Assembly: GCA_934130355.1 (NCBI GenBank)
Contig: CAKOXV010000004.1
Span: 31,606 to 95,605 of the forward strand
Direction of reading: 5' to 3'
DNA length: 64,000 nucleotides
From: an uncultured Clostridia bacterium
GTDB lineage: Bacteria > Bacillota > Clostridia > TANB77 > CAG-508
The stretch's first letter is position 1. The number at the start of each line of letters is the position of its first letter. A program made the translations under genes and the position numbers. This document shows positions 60,380-64,000 of this stretch, in pieces. Below the pieces are notes generated by a model. The model was not told the DNA's origin. It searched no databases and saw only the letters and a list, made by a program, of their open reading frames with translations.

Positions 60380-63300
60380 TTACCTCCTCTCCCTGCTTAT
60401 TGATATGCTTATTATATCACTTTTTATTAAGAAACATATTGCAGTAAAAATTAACACTATATTTATTATAAATAAAATTATATACATACTTGTTGTTCCA
60501 CCTGTTGCTACTCCTACTATTACATCTGCTGCATTCATGTCATCTTCTTTTATGTTTTGGTTGTTTGGTTTTGAGTCTATATCGGCTTCTCCATATTTGT
60601 TATAGTCTTCATATATCTCTGCTCTATTATTTATTAAGCCTACATTATCTGCTGTCATAACTTTTGTTAAAACTAATTTTATCTCTTTTTCTTCTCCTGG
60701 TTTTATCTCTTCATTTTCTAGTTTCTTTGTATGTAAATTGTTTCCTATTAGGTACCAATCTTGGTTCAATTCTGAACTAAATGTTAATCCATTTGGTAAA
60801 TAATCTACTACATTTTTTGCATATCCTGCTATATCTCCAGTGTTTTTTACTTTTATTGAATACTCTATTACTACTAGTGAGTTATTTAATTGTTTTTTGT
60901 GTATTTCAACTTTTGCTAATGTACTGTTATTATAGTCATATGCTTTTGTTCCTTTACTATTTTGTACAACTATTCTGCTTATATGTTTTTCTAACTCTAA
61001 ATCAAATGTTACTTTTTCTTTTAGTCCTATATTTATATTGCTTATATTTCCTTTAACACTTATTGTATCTGTAACTGCTATTTTCTCTTCTTTTCCGTCT
61101 ATATTTACCACATTCGCCATTGCTTTAGAGATTAATGATGTATCCGCTCCTTCTAACATATATAATGTTGGTTCATATTTTTCTACATCATATTCAAATA
61201 ATATCTTGTAATCTCCTGGATTTATGTTCTTTAACTCATATTTTCCATTATTGCCTGTCATTGTTTCTATTACATTATTATTTTCATCTTTTAAATAACT
61301 CTTTGTGTTAACATCATATATTCTTATTTTTATTCCACTTAAGTTTGTTTCATCATTATCTTTTATTCCATTTCTATTTGAATCTAGCCATGCGTATCCA
61401 CTTATTGTTTTCTTTTTATTTGTATCATCTGGATTATCTGGGTTATTTGGATTGTCCGGATTATTTGGATTATCTGGATTATTTGGATCTTCTGGTTTTA
61501 CAATCTCACCTGGTATATGTTCTGGTGGATTATCTGTTGATTTTTCTTTTAGTCCTATATTCATATCAAATATATTTGTTGTTAAATCTTCTATTTTTAT
61601 TGCTGCTACATATTTTTCGCCTTCGATTGTTTTCATTTTATATAAGTCTACTTTTGAATTTAATGATGTATCTACACCTTTTGCATTTTTGGTTGTAAAC
61701 TCATATTTTTCAGTATCATATTCAAATACTACTAAATATTTTCCGTTACTTATATTTGAAAAACTGTATTTTCCATTACTATCTATTTTTACTTGTAATA
61801 TGTTTCCGTTTTCATCTGAAAGAAATCTATTATTTTCAATATCATATATTTTAACATCTATATCTGGTATTACATCTTCTGTTGCATCTCTTCTACCATT
61901 TTTATTTTCATCAAACCATGCATATCCACTTATAACATTTTTAATATCCTTATCTGAATTGCTTGCTTTTAAGATATGTGTTATTATTTGTGAATTGTAA
62001 TTAAGTTTTTCATTTATTATTGCAGTCGTTGTATTAATTATTACCTTTCCATCATATATTTGTGGAATAAATTGTACTTTAGCTTTTATATTTAATCTAA
62101 TTGTTTCATTAGGATTAATTTCTATTATATATAAAACTGTATTTAATTCATCATTATCTGTTCTTTGGGCTTTTATTTGACCATTTTCTGAAATTGATAA
62201 TAATTGTAAAAATTGTGGCATTTCATCTTTTACTAATAATCTATTTGGTGCTTCTCCTAAATTTGTTACATCTATAATATATTCTACAATATCTCCCTCT
62301 GAAATTATTTTTTTCCCCTGTGGGCTTTTCATATTAACTTTAAGTTCTACACGTGGTATTCTTTCATATAACATATTAGATCTATATTTTTCATTTTTAT
62401 TATCACTAACAACTAAATTTATATTAGTTATATCTGTGTCAATATTAATTGACATATATATATAATAAGATTTTATTTCACCTGCTGAAAGTTCACTTAT
62501 TTTAATCGTTTCTAAGTCATTTAATTGTAACTCTTGTGAGTTTTCTGCTGTTTTAAAATACTTAATATTCATTCCATTCTTTATAATCTGTATTTCTAAA
62601 TTTTTTAGTGTTGCATTAGTTAAATTTTCAACATAAATCATATATCTGGTATCATCACCTGGCAATAATTGTGTAGACTCATCAATAGCTCTTTTTATTG
62701 TTACTCTTACATTTGCTTCTTTTACAGCATTACTAATTTCTGTACCTTTTATTATTTCTTCATTGCATATTACTTTTGTTTCATTTATTATATTAGTGTT
62801 TTTGGTGCCTTTATTAACTCTAACTTCATATTCAATTTGATAAGGTTCTGTTGTACTTAGTTGTGGCATTGTTATGTTAATTAACTCATTTAACTTTTCT
62901 TCATCTGTTATTTCCTCATAATATGCATTTTCTGCATATATTGGTCTTACATAAGTTGTTCCTTCTGGCACATCTAGTTTTAATTGTACATTTTCAAGAG
63001 TTGTTGTTCCAACATTTTTAACTATAGTTGTATATTTAATAACTTCTCCCTCTTTTACTTCATCTCCGTCTTTCAATGTATCACGTCCTACTTGTGCTGT
63101 TGTCTCAACTTTTACACTCGCTACTAATGAAGAACTTAGTCCAATTACTCTAGAACTTTCTTTTACATTTGTGCTTAATTGTGTATCATATACAACTTCA
63201 TATTCTGTAAATGAAATTGCACTTTCTTTTATTGAACTTGGCATTTGGATTTTTACTTCTGCATCAAAATTTTCTCCTCTTGCTAACTGTTCAATTTTTA

Positions 63301-64000
63301 TTAAATATAATTTCGTATTTTCTTTTAATTCTTCTGTCCATCCATTCGCTGTGTTTTCAATATCGTCTGTTGCATTACTGTTTTCTGTATAATATATTTT
63401 TGCATTTTCTGCTACTATATTTTTTAAGTTTGTTATTAATGTATTTGTTTCATTTTGTATTGTATTTCCTTCTATTGGTAATTTTCCAATTACTCTTATG
63501 TTTTTTATATCTGTATCTTTATTATTAATTAATTTAACGTCAAATTTAAATTCTTTTCCTACATCTGCTTGTTTTACTTGTTGTAAAATTTTTTCTGTTC
63601 TTGATGTATTTGCATTTGAATTTATATTAAATATTTTTATTAATTCATCTGGAGCAGATATTTGTACTGCTTGTTTTTCTGTTCCGTAATTTTCTTCACC
63701 TTCATATTGTATTGCGTTTTCATTTACATATATCAATGTTATTTCATCTGCTTTTGACATAGCCTCTTTATTTAGTGTTACTTTTAAATTTAGTTGTAGA
63801 TATGGTTGCATCAAATCTGATTCAGGATATTTTGTTTGTTCTCCTTGAAATTGAACTGAAAATATCTTGTTTGTTGGGATAAATCTTACATTTTTTATTG
63901 TAAATTCATTTGCATTTTGTTTATTTGGCTCTGATATTAATTCTACATTTTCTACATCTGATGGGAATTTAATACCTATTTGTGCATTTTTATATAAATC
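60380..64000 (-). CDS. Giant surface protein with DUF11 and SdrD_B repeats (partial, 5' end outside)
   Basis: The frame is open to the window end; the start lies upstream of 64000. The visible 1206 residues hold several DUF11-type repeats (DVKLINNKDTDIKNIRVIGK, YTTIVKNVGTTTLENVQLKL, YIIDVTNLGEAPNRLLVKDE). Two SdrD_B domains begin ISGYAWFDENKNGRRDATED and ISGYAWLDSNRNGIKDNDET, with Asp-rich calcium-type loops, separated by a PNNPDNP repeat linker. A last DUF11 unit precedes a C-terminal ATGGTTS, a helix and a basic tail RERR, which looks like a sorting or anchor signal. It is co-transcribed with the adhesin downstream. Confidence 0.88.
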   Translation of the reverse strand, partial: DLYKNAQIGIKFPSDVENVELISEPNKQNANEFTIKNVRFIPTNKIFSVQFQGEQTKYPESDLMQPYLQLNLKVTLNKEAMSKADEITLIYVNENAIQYEGEENYGTEKQAVQISAPDELIKIFNINSNANTSRTEKILQQVKQADVGKEFKFDVKLINNKDTDIKNIRVIGKLPIEGNTIQNETNTLITNLKNIVAENAKIYYTENSNATDDIENTANGWTEELKENTKLYLIKIEQLARGENFDAEVKIQMPSSIKESAISFTEYEVVYDTQLSTNVKESSRVIGLSSSLVASVKVETTAQVGRDTLKDGDEVKEGEVIKYTTIVKNVGTTTLENVQLKLDVPEGTTYVRPIYAENAYYEEITDEEKLNELINITMPQLSTTEPYQIEYEVRVNKGTKNTNIINETKVICNEEIIKGTEISNAVKEANVRVTIKRAIDESTQLLPGDDTRYMIYVENLTNATLKNLEIQIIKNGMNIKYFKTAENSQELQLNDLETIKISELSAGEIKSYYIYMSINIDTDITNINLVVSDNKNEKYRSNMLYERIPRVELKVNMKSPQGKKIISEGDIVEYIIDVTNLGEAPNRLLVKDEMPQFLQLLSISENGQIKAQRTDNDELNTVLYIIEINPNETIRLNIKAKVQFIPQIYDGKVIINTTTAIINEKLNYNSQIITHILKASNSDKDIKNVISGYAWFDENKNGRRDATEDVIPDIDVKIYDIENNRFLSDENGNILQVKIDSNGKYSFSNISNGKYLVVFEYDTEKYEFTTKNAKGVDTSLNSKVDLYKMKTIEGEKYVAAIKIEDLTTNIFDMNIGLKEKSTDNPPEHIPGEIVKPEDPNNPDNPNNPDNPNNPDNPDDTNKKKTISGYAWLDSNRNGIKDNDETNLSGIKIRIYDVNTKSYLKDENNNVIETMTGNNGKYELKNINPGDYKILFEYDVEKYEPTLYMLEGADTSLISKAMANVVNIDGKEEKIAVTDTISVKGNISNINIGLKEKVTFDLELEKHISRIVVQNSKGTKAYDYNNSTLAKVEIHKKQLNNSLVVIEYSIKVKNTGDIAGYAKNVVDYLPNGLTFSSELNQDWYLIGNNLHTKKLENEEIKPGEEKEIKLVLTKVMTADNVGLINNRAEIYEDYNKYGEADIDSKPNNQNIKEDDMNAADVIVGVATGGTTSMYIILFIINIVLIFTAICFLIKSDIISISISRERR

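Noticed and set aside
61430..61500. Short tandem repeat as a possible CRISPR array
   Set aside because: It encodes the PNNPDNP linker repeat in frame; no spacers of constant length and no cas genes.

Overview
The window is a low-G+C Bacillota (Clostridia-type) chromosome segment, probably from an anaerobic, gut-associated lineage. The evidence is a very A/T-rich background, strong AGGAGG ribosome binding sites, TTGACA/TATAAT promoters, a Suf iron-sulfur operon, FeoAB, a regulator fused to a superoxide-reductase-like domain, a BceRSAB-type module and large wall-anchored surface proteins. Nearly all genes lie on the minus strand. The two clear exceptions are a zinc-ribbon membrane protein (2.6 kb) and an NAD synthetase (30.4 kb). 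No integrase, transposase or CRISPR array was seen.

Layout. 0-2.3 kb: suf operon (DtxR-fold regulator, sufC, partial sufB). 2.3-2.5 kb: a 177-nt long imperfect hairpin. 2.6-8.4 kb: zinc-ribbon protein, M4 peptidase with WG-type repeats, rRNA m5C methyltransferase, SH3-CAP protein. 8.5-13.6 kb: feoB/feoA, a DUF6179/DUF6323-like pair, gpmA, a MerR regulator. 13.7-22.8 kb: accessory genes, several visibly broken, plus a BceR-like response regulator, PAP2 phosphatase and glycosyltransferase. 23.0-32.3 kb: a higher-G+C island. 32.5-39 kb: TetR-controlled ABC exporters. 39-50 kb: small accessory genes, BceAB/BceS, decayed dinD, a TrmA-family methyltransferase, tRNA-Leu. 51-55.8 kb: recG, phosphoesterase, tsaD, site-2 protease operon. 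56-64 kb: two giant surface proteins, the upstream one running off the window.

The most notable content is the 23-32 kb island. It joins an NAD-salvage set (phage-type PRPP synthetase, NAMPT, a long nicotinamidase-like protein and, divergently, glutamine-dependent NadE) to a TerY-P-type signalling triad (vWA protein, PP2C-like phosphatase, kinase with a zinc ribbon and C-terminal repeats). The nicotinamidase gene heads the same transcription unit as the triad, which suggests phospho-signalling coupled to NAD metabolism, for example under stress or phage attack. The architecture is read directly from the sequence; the function is inferred.

Other patterns cut across genes. (1) Four genes share a near-identical promoter cassette that in two cases doubles as the upstream gene's terminator hairpin. 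(2) A BceR-like regulator (19 kb) and a BceS-like kinase with BceAB genes (43-47 kb) lie about 26 kb apart but share TTACA-N4-TGTAA boxes. (3) At least seven genes carry internal deletions, frameshifts or truncations, including a Nudix gene without its Nudix box and a dinD broken by two small deletions. (4) The regulator heading the suf operon appears to have lost most MntR-type metal ligands and gained a C-terminal cysteine cluster.
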